DNA of 5,733 nucleotides from Sulfurimonas sp. (GTDB taxonomy: Bacteria; Campylobacterota; Campylobacteria; Campylobacterales; Sulfurimonadaceae), in contig JAMORM010000105.1 of assembly GCA_027063585.1 (NCBI GenBank), positions 1 through 5,733 on the forward strand, given 5' to 3'. Both the position numbers and the translations under genes were made by a program. A model generated the notes under the pieces. The model did not search any database, was not told the DNA's origin, and was given only the letters and a program-made list of their open reading frames with translations. The first letter of the stretch is position 1; each line of letters begins with the position of its first letter. Below, piece by piece: positions 1 to 5,733 of the stretch.

Positions 1-84
1 TAATTTTTCTTTTAATGTTATAGCACTGACTATGCTAATTTCATGCTCGAAACTTGCACCACCGAATAAAATTGTTAATTTCAA
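1..84 (-). CDS. ddl: D-alanine--D-alanine ligase, N-terminal 28 codons (partial, runs off the window's left edge)
   Basis: Ddl joins two D-alanines with ATP in the cytoplasm, giving the dipeptide that ends the peptidoglycan stem peptide. Only the start is here. Translated from a TTG at 84–82, it begins (M)KLTILFGGASFEHEISIVSA, which carries the Ddl N-terminal signature: a beta strand, then GG-x-S-x-E-x-E-x-S. Glu13 lines up with E. coli DdlB Glu15, a residue of the active-site triad. The TTG start is chosen because an AGGA Shine-Dalgarno core lies 8 bases upstream and the reading begins exactly where Ddl homology begins; no ATG or GTG precedes it usefully. It starts 13 bp after the ruvA stop codon, so it is probably the third gene of the fapA–ruvA–ddl operon. 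The identification rests on a short but very characteristic stretch. The ATP-grasp domain lies outside the window. Confidence 0.88.
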   Translation of the reverse strand, partial: MKLTILFGGASFEHEISIVSAITLKEKL

Positions 85-92
85 TAGATATT

Positions 93-96
93 TCCT
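93..96 (-). promoter_or_regulatory. Ribosome binding site of ddl, deciding a TTG start
   Basis: On the minus strand AGGA, within an A-rich AAAAGGAAA context, lies 8 bases before the TTG at 84–82. It sits just beyond the ruvA stop codon (100–98). It supports TTG as a genuine start and re-initiation from ruvA translation. Confidence 0.65.
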
Positions 97-97
97 T

Positions 98-667
98 TTA
101 TATTGTTTGAAGTTGTTTGAGTGCACTTTTTACAAGGGAAGCAGTATCTTCACCTTCACATGCGCTCAAAGCCTTTGATATTTTCTCTTTTTTAAAGCCT
201 AATGCCTGCAGTGCTTCACTTGCTTCATTAAATGCCCGTGAGGCTTGAGGCGCTGAATTATCAGCCAATATTTCAGCATCAAAACCGTTAAGCTCTACCA
301 AAATACGCCCTGCACTTTTAGGACCGATTCCCGGTACCTTTTTAACACCGTTAATATCTTTGTTATTTATAACAGCTGCAAATTGAGAAGGAGTGTATGT
401 AGAGCATATCGCCATAGCGACCTTGGGACCCACACCGTTAATTTTAATCAGACGAGAAAACATTTTTTTCTCAGACATATCCATAAAACCAAAAAGAAGG
501 TGTGCATCCTCACGGATTATTTGAGCCGTAAAAAGTGATACATCTTCTTTGGGCAATGCAGAAAATGTATGTAAAGAGATAAAAACCTCATACACGATAC
601 CCTGCACATTTACATGTACATATGTCGGTTCTTTATATTCAACTTTTCCATGTAAGCCTACTATCAT
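98..667 (-). CDS. ruvA: Holliday junction branch migration complex subunit RuvA
   Basis: RuvA binds four-way Holliday junctions as a tetramer or octamer and loads the RuvB ATPase rings that drive branch migration before RuvC cuts. This is a complete 189-residue protein, slightly shorter than E. coli RuvA. Domain I (about 1–62) is the OB-fold opening MIVGLHGKV and contains the acidic pin REDAHLLFGF, whose Glu53 and Asp54 correspond to E. coli Glu55/Asp56. Domain II has the two helix-hairpin-helix DNA-binding motifs, INGVGPKVA (76–84) and VPGIGPKSA (111–119). A flexible linker (about 132–146) leads to domain III (about 147–189, EALQALGFKKEKISKAL), the RuvB-binding three-helix unit. The start is an ATG preceded by AAGGA that overlaps the stop codon of the fapA-like gene. 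The gap to that gene is 14 bp and to ddl 13 bp, so the three are likely co-transcribed. Nothing is missing. Confidence 0.97.
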   Translation of the reverse strand: MIVGLHGKVEYKEPTYVHVNVQGIVYEVFISLHTFSALPKEDVSLFTAQIIREDAHLLFGFMDMSEKKMFSRLIKINGVGPKVAMAICSTYTPSQFAAVINNKDINGVKKVPGIGPKSAGRILVELNGFDAEILADNSAPQASRAFNEASEALQALGFKKEKISKALSACEGEDTASLVKSALKQLQTI

Positions 668-678
668 ATTTCATATAT

Positions 679-683
679 TCCTT
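679..683 (-). promoter_or_regulatory. Ribosome binding site of ruvA overlapping the upstream stop codon
   Basis: AAGGA on the minus strand shares two bases with the TAA stop (684–682) of the fapA-like gene and lies 11 bases before the ruvA ATG. This arrangement fits translational coupling of the two genes. Confidence 0.6.
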
Positions 684-2589
684 ATTCATTCATTGGACGA
701 ATCACATATTCGCCTTCATCTAGCTGGACTAGTCCAAAAACCTGTTCATGAGAGCCTTCCATTGGTTTGTAGACCACTTCAATTGGAGGATCAACTAATT
801 TAAATTTAATCTCATTATAGCCCATCCACTTATCTCTGTTTATAATTCTTGCATCCAATATATTGTCTTGGAAAGAAGAGGTTCTTGTTGTTAAGAGATT
901 TAACTGATCTTGTGTCATTTCATACTCTGCTTTTAAATTCTTTACATTTTCCTGCATCGATTGAAACTGCTTATATTTTTTTACAAATGAATCAGGCATT
1001 TTTACACCATTTTTTTTGTAATGCATCAGTCTTTTTTTAATTTCTATAAAAGCAGGAGTAGCTTCTTTGATCAAATGCGTCTGTTTTTTCAGCTCTTGCT
1101 TGAGCTCTTTTAATTCTAACTTTAAATTTTCTATACTCTCTTGATTTGAATCTAAATCTTCTTTTGCATCTTTTTGTAATAAAGGATCAATAGTAAAAAC
1201 ATTCTCACTGCCCTGGAGTTTTTGAATTTCTATTCGTTTAGTCGCTGTTGCTTTTACATGAGAGGCACAAATGTCTATGTCTATTTCCTTGCCCCGAATT
1301 ATACCACCTAAAGCTTGTGCTACCTTTACCTTCTCACCTTGTATCTTTCCATGTTCAAGTCTGGTCACCCGAATATTTTTTCCATAAGCTTTGCCTTTAT
1401 GAACATTTATTTCCAAATCATCTGCTTGCACAATTGCTGTTTTATGCGTCTGTCCATGTATTACAGCTTCTTTAGCAATCACTTTTGCATTGGAACCAAC
1501 ATTTCCTTCTATCTTAATTTTAGTTACCTCAACAACCATACCCGTACCTACGGCATCTTTAATGGCATCTGCTTCTTTTACGGAAATATCGACATCAGAG
1601 TCAATACCACTTTGTATAGAACCTGTTGTTTTGAAACTAATCTCTCCGACATCTACTTCATTTTTAATAACATATGTCTCATTCTCAAAAGCAATATAAC
1701 CATTTTCATTGGCATAGTATTTTATTGACTTTTCATCTTCAACAACCTTAATTGTACTGTCAACTTTAAATGTCGGTTCATATTTAATAACAGGCTCGGA
1801 AGGCTTCATATATTCACCCCGACAGTTTCTTCCCGGTTTTCCAAGCTTTGGCTTGATGTATTCTATAAGTAATTCATCTTTTTTAACATTTTGGATAAAC
1901 CCTCTCGAGGCATAATCTACTTTTTCATTATCATTTAGCTCTTTATTCTTTTCAAAATGTAGTATCAATGCATCATCTGTTGTAGGTGTTGGTTCAAACC
2001 CTTCTGCAATTAAGTGTGTTTCACTTTTTTCAAACTCTAAATGTTGTGCTACCCGTATACGTGCAGAAATTTTTGAAACCACATCTGGCAACATTTCATC
2101 AAAAATATACACAAGAATCCCGGCTCTTATTTTTTTCTTGTTAATCAATTCTACAAAATTATCTTCAAATCTGGGATTATAATCAACACTCGATCCGGCT
2201 GCAATACTCAAATAGACTTTACATTTTGTTGCATTGGCACCGACAGCTGTGATAAAGTTTTTACAAAAATCTTCATCCTGAACTCTTTTTGAGAAGACTT
2301 CCACTTCGTATGTCTGTTTAATCTGAAAATCAGGATTCAGGTAAGTTTTTTCATCATCAAGCTCATGTAATTCTTCTTGTGTTACCTCTTCCCATTCATT
2401 TTCTTCTTTTTCATTTTTTATTCTTATATAGGTTTGAATATCCAGTATATTGAAATCAAGTAGTTCGGGTTTTATTTCATATGACTTTGATATATTAAAT
2501 ATCTCTTTAGCAACGTTTTGAGTTCTTATAACTGTCGGACGGACTTTTCTTGCTGTTTTAGTCTTTTTATCAGAGCCAAATAATGCCAT
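682..2589 (-). CDS. FapA-like DUF342 family protein (flagellar assembly protein A domain)
   Basis: This 635-residue soluble protein looks like the FapA/DUF342 family. In Vibrio vulnificus FapA is needed for polar flagellum assembly, but the biochemical role of the family is not settled. No signal peptide or membrane segment is visible. The N-terminus is basic (about 7–22) and is followed by an acidic stretch (about 59–81). The DUF342 core begins around 200, with the glycine-rich hallmark KPGRNCRGEYM (251–261). Residues about 310–460 are short repeating beta strands with turn glycines (for example KIKIEGNVGSNAKVIAKEAVIHG), as expected for a right-handed beta-helix. A charged coiled coil covers about 475–520 and resumes about 540–570. 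The C-terminus (about 585–635) is again beta-rich. It appears to be first in an operon with ruvA and ddl and divergent from murJ, the same position as Cj0800c in C. jejuni. There is no flagellar gene in view. Family membership is fairly sure; function is open. Confidence 0.85.
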   Translation of the reverse strand: MALFGSDKKTKTARKVRPTVIRTQNVAKEIFNISKSYEIKPELLDFNILDIQTYIRIKNEKEENEWEEVTQEELHELDDEKTYLNPDFQIKQTYEVEVFSKRVQDEDFCKNFITAVGANATKCKVYLSIAAGSSVDYNPRFEDNFVELINKKKIRAGILVYIFDEMLPDVVSKISARIRVAQHLEFEKSETHLIAEGFEPTPTTDDALILHFEKNKELNDNEKVDYASRGFIQNVKKDELLIEYIKPKLGKPGRNCRGEYMKPSEPVIKYEPTFKVDSTIKVVEDEKSIKYYANENGYIAFENETYVIKNEVDVGEISFKTTGSIQSGIDSDVDISVKEADAIKDAVGTGMVVEVTKIKIEGNVGSNAKVIAKEAVIHGQTHKTAIVQADDLEINVHKGKAYGKNIRVTRLEHGKIQGEKVKVAQALGGIIRGKEIDIDICASHVKATATKRIEIQKLQGSENVFTIDPLLQKDAKEDLDSNQESIENLKLELKELKQELKKQTHLIKEATPAFIEIKKRLMHYKKNGVKMPDSFVKKYKQFQSMQENVKNLKAEYEMTQDQLNLLTTRTSSFQDNILDARIINRDKWMGYNEIKFKLVDPPIEVVYKPMEGSHEQVFGLVQLDEGEYVIRPMNE

Positions 2590-2591
2590 AA

Positions 2592-2603
2592 TTAAGTTAC
2601 CAT
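2592..2603 (-). other. Three-codon mini-ORF in the leader of the fapA-like gene
   Basis: ATG GTA ACT TAA lies two bases upstream of the fapA-like ATG. Its Met codon has no Shine-Dalgarno sequence and is preceded by a run of A. The GGTAA inside it is the only, weak, candidate ribosome binding site for the fapA-like gene. It may be chance in AT-rich DNA. Confidence 0.25.
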
Positions 2604-2624
2604 ACTTTTTTTTAAATTTTATTT

Positions 2625-2653
2625 ATTATAGATTTTAACCAAAGATTTGTTAA
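2625..2653 (-). promoter_or_regulatory. Sigma70-type promoter for the fapA-like–ruvA–ddl operon
   Basis: On the minus strand a perfect -10 box TATAAT (2630–2625) follows a -35 box TTAACA (2653–2648, five of six consensus bases) with a 17-base spacer. Transcription would start near 2618, giving a leader of about 29 bases that is A-rich and has no strong Shine-Dalgarno sequence. Campylobacterota sigma70 promoters often lack a clear -35, so this one is unusually consensus-like. It is predicted from sequence only. Confidence 0.65.
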
Positions 2654-2675
2654 ACTTTTGTAAATCTTATATTAT
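2647..2675 (+). promoter_or_regulatory. Sigma70-type promoter for murJ–cysS
   Basis: On the plus strand a -35-like TTGTTA (2647–2652, four of six consensus bases) is followed after 17 bases by TATTAT (2670–2675, five of six). An overlapping TATATT (2668–2673) is an alternative -10. Transcription would start near 2680–2683, only about 10 bases before the murJ ATG, so the leader would be very short. The -35 occupies nearly the same bases as the opposing promoter's -35. Confidence 0.5.
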
Positions 2676-2691
2676 ATCGACAAAGAAGCCT

Positions 2692-4098
2692 ATGTTTAAA
2701 GCAATATTTACTAATAGTTTTGGAATTCTAACCTCCCGTGTGTTGGGATTTTTCAGAGACCTTTTAACCGCATCAGCTCTTGGTGCAAATATATACAGCG
2801 ATATTTTTTTCATCGCCTTTAAACTCCCTAATCTTTTTCGCAGAATTTTTGCAGAAGGTGCTTTTACTCAAGTTTTTATACCTGCCTTTACACGAAGCAG
2901 ACACAAGGCTGTATTTAGTATAAATATCTTACTTGTTTTTTCTTCTATCATACTTCTAATCACTTTACTTGTAAATCTCGTACCCGAACTTTTTACAAAA
3001 GCAATTGCTACAGGTTTTAATGCTGATACCATTGCACTCGCAGCTCCCTATGTTGCCATTAACTTTTGGTATCTTCCATTGATTTTTCTTGTTACATTTT
3101 TAAGTGCCATGCTTCAGTACAGACATCATTTTGCAACCTCGGCATTTTCAACTGCACTACTGAATCTTTCACTCATTGGTGCGTTGTACCTTTCACAAGA
3201 CAAAAGCCAGAGCCAGATTATTTACTATTTGAGTTTTGGTGTCGTTATCGGCGGACTACTGCAGCTTAGTGTGCATTGTATAGCCATATACAAACTCGGA
3301 CTCGTAAAACTGCTTTTGGGCGGATTGAAATATTTCAAGCGTAAATCCGCATCTATAAAGAGTGAAACAAAAAAATTTCGTACAAACTTTTTTCCGGCTG
3401 TCTGGGGTAACTCTACAGCACAGGTTTCTGCTTTTTTAGATACATTTCTGGCTTCATTTTTAGCAACAGGTTCTATCTCTTACCTCTACTATGCCAACCG
3501 CATTTTCCAATTGCCCTTGGCACTTTTTGCTATTGCCGTATCTGTGGCACTGTTTCCAAGAATCGCACGCTATTTAAAAAACAATGATGAAACAAAAGCT
3601 GTGACAAACCTGCAAAAAGCTTTCTGGTTTTTGACCTTTTTACTCACATTTAGTACTATCGGCGGTATTATACTTTCACATGAAATCATCTGGCTGCTCT
3701 TTCAAAGAGGTGCATTTGATGCACACGATACGAATAACACAAGCGCCGTACTACAAATGTATATGCTCGGACTTTTGCCTTTTGGCATACAAAAGCTTTT
3801 TGTTCTTTGGCTCTATGCAAAAGAGATGCAGGCAAAAGCCGCAAAAATAGCTACCATTTCTCTTGTTGTCTACATTACTTTTGCCTTAACGTTTATAAGT
3901 CCCTTTGGTGTAGCAGGCTTAGCACTTGCCAGTACAATAGGAGGCTTTGTCAGTCTATTTTTTACTCTTAAAGTTTTTGGGATGCAAAGCTTTTTTGCTA
4001 TACTTCGCTCAAAAAATCTCATCTATCTGGCTGTAAGTTCTTTTGTTCTTATCGCATTACTACTACTTTTAAAGGAATATCTCCGTGCATATATTTGA
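2692..4098 (+). CDS. murJ: Lipid II flippase MurJ (MviN family, MOP superfamily)
   Basis: MurJ moves lipid II, the undecaprenyl-linked peptidoglycan subunit, from the inner to the outer face of the cytoplasmic membrane. This 468-residue protein is hydrophobic throughout, with about 13 membrane segments by eye. Family signatures are clear: TSRVLGFFRD (14–23), FKLPNLFRRIFAEGAF (43–58) and LFQRGAFDAHDT (336–347). Residues matching E. coli MurJ sites important for function are Arg16, Arg22, Asp37, Arg50, Ser263 and Arg270. At 269 and 273 it has Asn and Gln where E. coli has Asp and Glu. The C-terminus stops after one helix (about 442–460), so the helix equivalent to E. coli TM14 seems absent. ATG at 2692 is chosen because MurJ homology starts there; an in-frame TTG at 2647 would lie upstream of the predicted transcription start. 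The Shine-Dalgarno (AAAGAAG, 2682–2688) is weak and close. The stop overlaps cysS. Confidence 0.95.
   Translation: MFKAIFTNSFGILTSRVLGFFRDLLTASALGANIYSDIFFIAFKLPNLFRRIFAEGAFTQVFIPAFTRSRHKAVFSINILLVFSSIILLITLLVNLVPELFTKAIATGFNADTIALAAPYVAINFWYLPLIFLVTFLSAMLQYRHHFATSAFSTALLNLSLIGALYLSQDKSQSQIIYYLSFGVVIGGLLQLSVHCIAIYKLGLVKLLLGGLKYFKRKSASIKSETKKFRTNFFPAVWGNSTAQVSAFLDTFLASFLATGSISYLYYANRIFQLPLALFAIAVSVALFPRIARYLKNNDETKAVTNLQKAFWFLTFLLTFSTIGGIILSHEIIWLLFQRGAFDAHDTNNTSAVLQMYMLGLLPFGIQKLFVLWLYAKEMQAKAAKIATISLVVYITFALTFISPFGVAGLALASTIGGFVSLFFTLKVFGMQSFFAILRSKNLIYLAVSSFVLIALLLLLKEYLRAYI
4071..4076 (+). promoter_or_regulatory. Ribosome binding site of cysS inside the murJ coding region
   Basis: AAAGGA lies 8 bases before the GTG at 4085 and within the last codons of murJ. 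It is the strongest Shine-Dalgarno match on the plus strand here and fixes GTG as the cysS start. Confidence 0.7.
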
Positions 4099-5485
4099 TT
4101 CTGTACAAAAAACAAAACGTAAATTCACTCCGCTTAAAGAAGGAAAAGTCTCACTCTATGTCTGTGGCCCCACGGTATATGATGACGCTCATCTTGGGCA
4201 CGCGAAATCAGCTCTTGTATTTGATTTGCTTACACGTATTTTAAAAGCAAACGGCTATGATGTAACCTATGCCAGAAATATTACAGATATAGATGACAAA
4301 ATCATTAAAAAAGCCATAGAACAGAAAAAAGAGATAAAAGAAATCACAGACTTTTATACAGAGGCTTTTCACACAGAAATGGAAGCTATCGGTGTGAAAA
4401 GACCTACGATTGAACCAAAAGCAACCCAAAGTCTTGACGCCATGCTTGATTTAATCCAAAAACTTATAGACAAAGGACATGCCTACCAAACAAGTGAGGG
4501 AGATGTCTATTTTGATACATCAAGCGACAGCGAATACCTGAGTCTTTCACACCGCAAACAAAACGAAGAGGACAAGCAAGAACGGGTTGCAAGTTCCACA
4601 GAGAAAAAAAATCATGCCGATTTTGCACTTTGGAAACATGTAAAAGATGACAGTATCACCTTTGAAAGCCCTTTTGGAGCCGGTCGTCCCGGTTGGCATT
4701 TAGAGTGTTCGGCGATGATAGAAAAACATCTGGCATATTCCGACACTCCTTATGCTATAGATATTCACGGCGGAGGTGCCGATCTGCTCTTTCCACACCA
4801 TGAAAATGAAGCGGCACAAACAAGATGTGCAACAAAACACGAACTTGCAAACTACTGGATGCATAACGGTTTTGTAAACATCGAGGGCGAAAAGATGAGT
4901 AAATCTTTAGGCAACAGCTTTTTTCTCAAAGATGCACTCAAAGAGTATGACGGCGAAGTTTTACGATTTTATCTTTTAAGTACACATTATAGAAGCAATT
5001 TTAATTTTAATACCCAAGATTTGGAAGCTTCAAAAAAACGTCTCGATAAACTTTATAGACTGAAAAAACGTCTTTTTGGTCTTGCACCATATAATGATGA
5101 TACACCATTTAAAAAAGAGCTTTTACAAGCTTTAAATGACGATATGAATGTATCTGCAGCACTTGCACTGATAGATGATATGATAAGCAGCGCTAATGAA
5201 ACACTTGACAGCGCAGGCAAACATAAACAGTTCAAGCGTGAGACAATGGCAAATCTAAGCTTTATAGAAGAAATTTTGGGCTTTGGCGTAAAAAATCCTT
5301 TTGAGTATTTTCAATTCGGTATAGACGAAGAAACAAAAAGGAAAATCAACAGACTCATTGAACAAAGAAACGCAGCAAAAAAAGAGAAAAACTTTGCACT
5401 TTCAGATAAAATCCGTGATGAAATTTTATCATTTGATGTTAATCTTATGGATACCCCTCAGGGAACTTTTTGGGAAAAGGTCTAG
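4085..5485 (+). CDS. cysS: Cysteine--tRNA ligase (class I)
   Basis: This enzyme activates cysteine with ATP and loads it on tRNA-Cys in the cytoplasm. The 466-residue protein is full length and close to E. coli CysS in size. It carries the class I HIGH motif as HLGH (36–39) after CGPTVYDDA, and the KMSKS loop intact at 270–274. The four zinc ligands that select the cysteine thiol are all present: Cys27, Cys208 (in GWHLECSAM), His238 and Glu242 (in FPHHENE). The anticodon-binding helical region follows, ending with the usual tail ERNAAKKEKNFALSDKIRDE-like segment (about 423–445) and DTPQGTFWEKV. The start is GTG, supported by an AAAGGA site and by homology beginning at (M)HIFDSVQ. It overlaps murJ by 14 bp in a different frame, which suggests coupled translation. 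Pairing with murJ matches C. jejuni. No defect is seen. Confidence 0.97.
   Translation: MHIFDSVQKTKRKFTPLKEGKVSLYVCGPTVYDDAHLGHAKSALVFDLLTRILKANGYDVTYARNITDIDDKIIKKAIEQKKEIKEITDFYTEAFHTEMEAIGVKRPTIEPKATQSLDAMLDLIQKLIDKGHAYQTSEGDVYFDTSSDSEYLSLSHRKQNEEDKQERVASSTEKKNHADFALWKHVKDDSITFESPFGAGRPGWHLECSAMIEKHLAYSDTPYAIDIHGGGADLLFPHHENEAAQTRCATKHELANYWMHNGFVNIEGEKMSKSLGNSFFLKDALKEYDGEVLRFYLLSTHYRSNFNFNTQDLEASKKRLDKLYRLKKRLFGLAPYNDDTPFKKELLQALNDDMNVSAALALIDDMISSANETLDSAGKHKQFKRETMANLSFIEEILGFGVKNPFEYFQFGIDEETKRKINRLIEQRNAAKKEKNFALSDKIRDEILSFDVNLMDTPQGTFWEKV
5475..5480 (+). promoter_or_regulatory. Ribosome binding site of the downstream methyltransferase-like gene
   Basis: AAAAGG in the last codons of cysS lies 8 bases before the ATG at 5489, with only 3 bases between the cysS stop and that ATG. 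This supports the start and an operon with cysS. Confidence 0.55.
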
Positions 5486-5488
5486 TCA

Positions 5489-5733
5489 ATGACACTTCCA
5501 CAACTGCAGCAGCATATAGAAAAGAATGCACTTACATGTAACATAGAATTTCAGCGCTTATTTCACGGACGCGGCGGTCTGTATGAGGGATGGAATCATC
5601 TCACAGTCGATTCAATCGACGACATACTCAGCGTTGCGCTTTATTTTGAGAAGGAGAATGAAACTGCACTTATAAATATGCTCAAAGAGTTTACATGTAA
5701 CACTAAATATACAACACTTGTGGTGCAAAGAAG
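5489..5733 (+). CDS. Probable class I SAM-dependent methyltransferase, N-terminal fragment (partial, runs off the right edge)
   Basis: The open frame gives 81 residues plus two bases and continues past the window. It begins MTLPQLQQHI and contains RLFHGRGGLYEGWNHLTVD (23–41), then a beta strand ILSVALYF and, after a helix (NETALINMLKEF), LVVQRR. The FHGRG-x(3)-G-x(3)-L-x-VD pattern followed by V-x-QRR resembles the N-terminal, PUA-like part of a group of predicted rRNA-type SAM-dependent methyltransferases (PF10672-like), as I remember them. The SAM-binding glycine motif would be downstream and cannot be seen, so activity and substrate are not shown. The ATG sits 3 bp after the cysS stop with a fitting ribosome site, so it is very likely a real gene of the murJ–cysS operon. 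In C. jejuni the next gene after cysS is, from memory, msbA, so this neighbour differs. Confidence 0.5.
   Translation, partial: MTLPQLQQHIEKNALTCNIEFQRLFHGRGGLYEGWNHLTVDSIDDILSVALYFEKENETALINMLKEFTCNTKYTTLVVQR
5532..5701. repeat. Two copies of a palindromic 11-mer within a coding region
   Basis: TTACATGTAAC occurs at 5532–5542 and at 5691–5701; its first ten bases are a perfect palindrome. Both copies are read in the same frame as Thr-Cys-Asn after a hydrophobic residue. A near copy, TTACATGTA, is at 610–618 inside ruvA. The span given covers both exact copies. It could be chance. Confidence 0.4.

Noticed and set aside
549..1728. Plus-strand open frames (549–803, 849–1040, 1248–1475, 1315–1728, 1490–1699)
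   Set aside because: They lie antisense to ruvA and the fapA-like gene, have no ribosome sites or recognisable domains, and read as composition shadows of those genes.
2647..2691. A 15-codon N-terminal extension of MurJ from the in-frame TTG at 2647
   Set aside because: The TTG coincides with the predicted -35 box, has no ribosome site, and the added residues do not resemble MurJ, whose homology begins at the ATG at 2692.
2590..2691. Rho-independent terminator, riboswitch or small RNA in the divergent spacer
   Set aside because: The spacer is AT-rich with no GC-rich stem followed by a T run and is fully accounted for by the two opposing promoters and leaders.
3066..3269. Plus-strand open frame within murJ in another frame
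   Set aside because: It is wholly inside a well-supported murJ reading frame with no start signal of its own.
4241..5235. Minus-strand open frames inside cysS (4241–4429 and 5053–5235)
   Set aside because: They are rich in Phe, Ser and Leu as expected from reverse reading of a Lys/Glu-rich gene, and cysS is intact over them.
1..5733. Mobile element, CRISPR array, tRNA or defence system
   Set aside because: I found no transposase, regular repeats with spacers, cloverleaf-like sequence or defence-type protein, and the gene order is a conserved housekeeping block.

Overview
This window is a compact, low-GC bacterial chromosome segment that is almost entirely coding. The protein sequences and gene order (ddl–ruvA–fapA-like on one strand, murJ–cysS on the other) match what I recall of Campylobacterota, where Campylobacter jejuni has the same block around Cj0798c–Cj0802. 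A Sulfurimonas-like marine or sediment member of that phylum is my best guess. The genus is inference from memory, not a database result.

Layout: two divergent gene sets leave a 102-bp spacer (2590–2691). Leftward (minus strand) run a FapA/DUF342 protein (682–2589), ruvA (98–667) and the first 28 codons of ddl (1–84). Their gaps are 14 and 13 bp and no terminator lies between them, so they look like one operon. Rightward (plus strand) run murJ (2692–4098), cysS (4085–5485, GTG start, overlapping murJ by 14 bp) and the first 81 codons of a probable SAM-dependent methyltransferase (5489 to the window end), again tightly packed. The spacer holds one good sigma70-type promoter candidate for each direction, and their -35 hexamers lie on practically the same bases.

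Functionally the block mixes housekeeping roles. Ddl makes D-Ala-D-Ala for the peptidoglycan precursor and MurJ flips the finished lipid II, so two steps of wall synthesis sit on the two arms of the divergent pair. RuvA is the Holliday-junction-binding subunit of the RuvAB branch-migration motor. CysS charges tRNA-Cys. The FapA-like protein is the least understood member.

I see no mobile element, CRISPR array, RNA gene, prophage trace or clearly new system. The points most worth a second look are the back-to-back promoters sharing one -35 site, a MurJ that appears to end one transmembrane helix early compared with E. coli MurJ, and the FapA-like gene placed outside any flagellar context.
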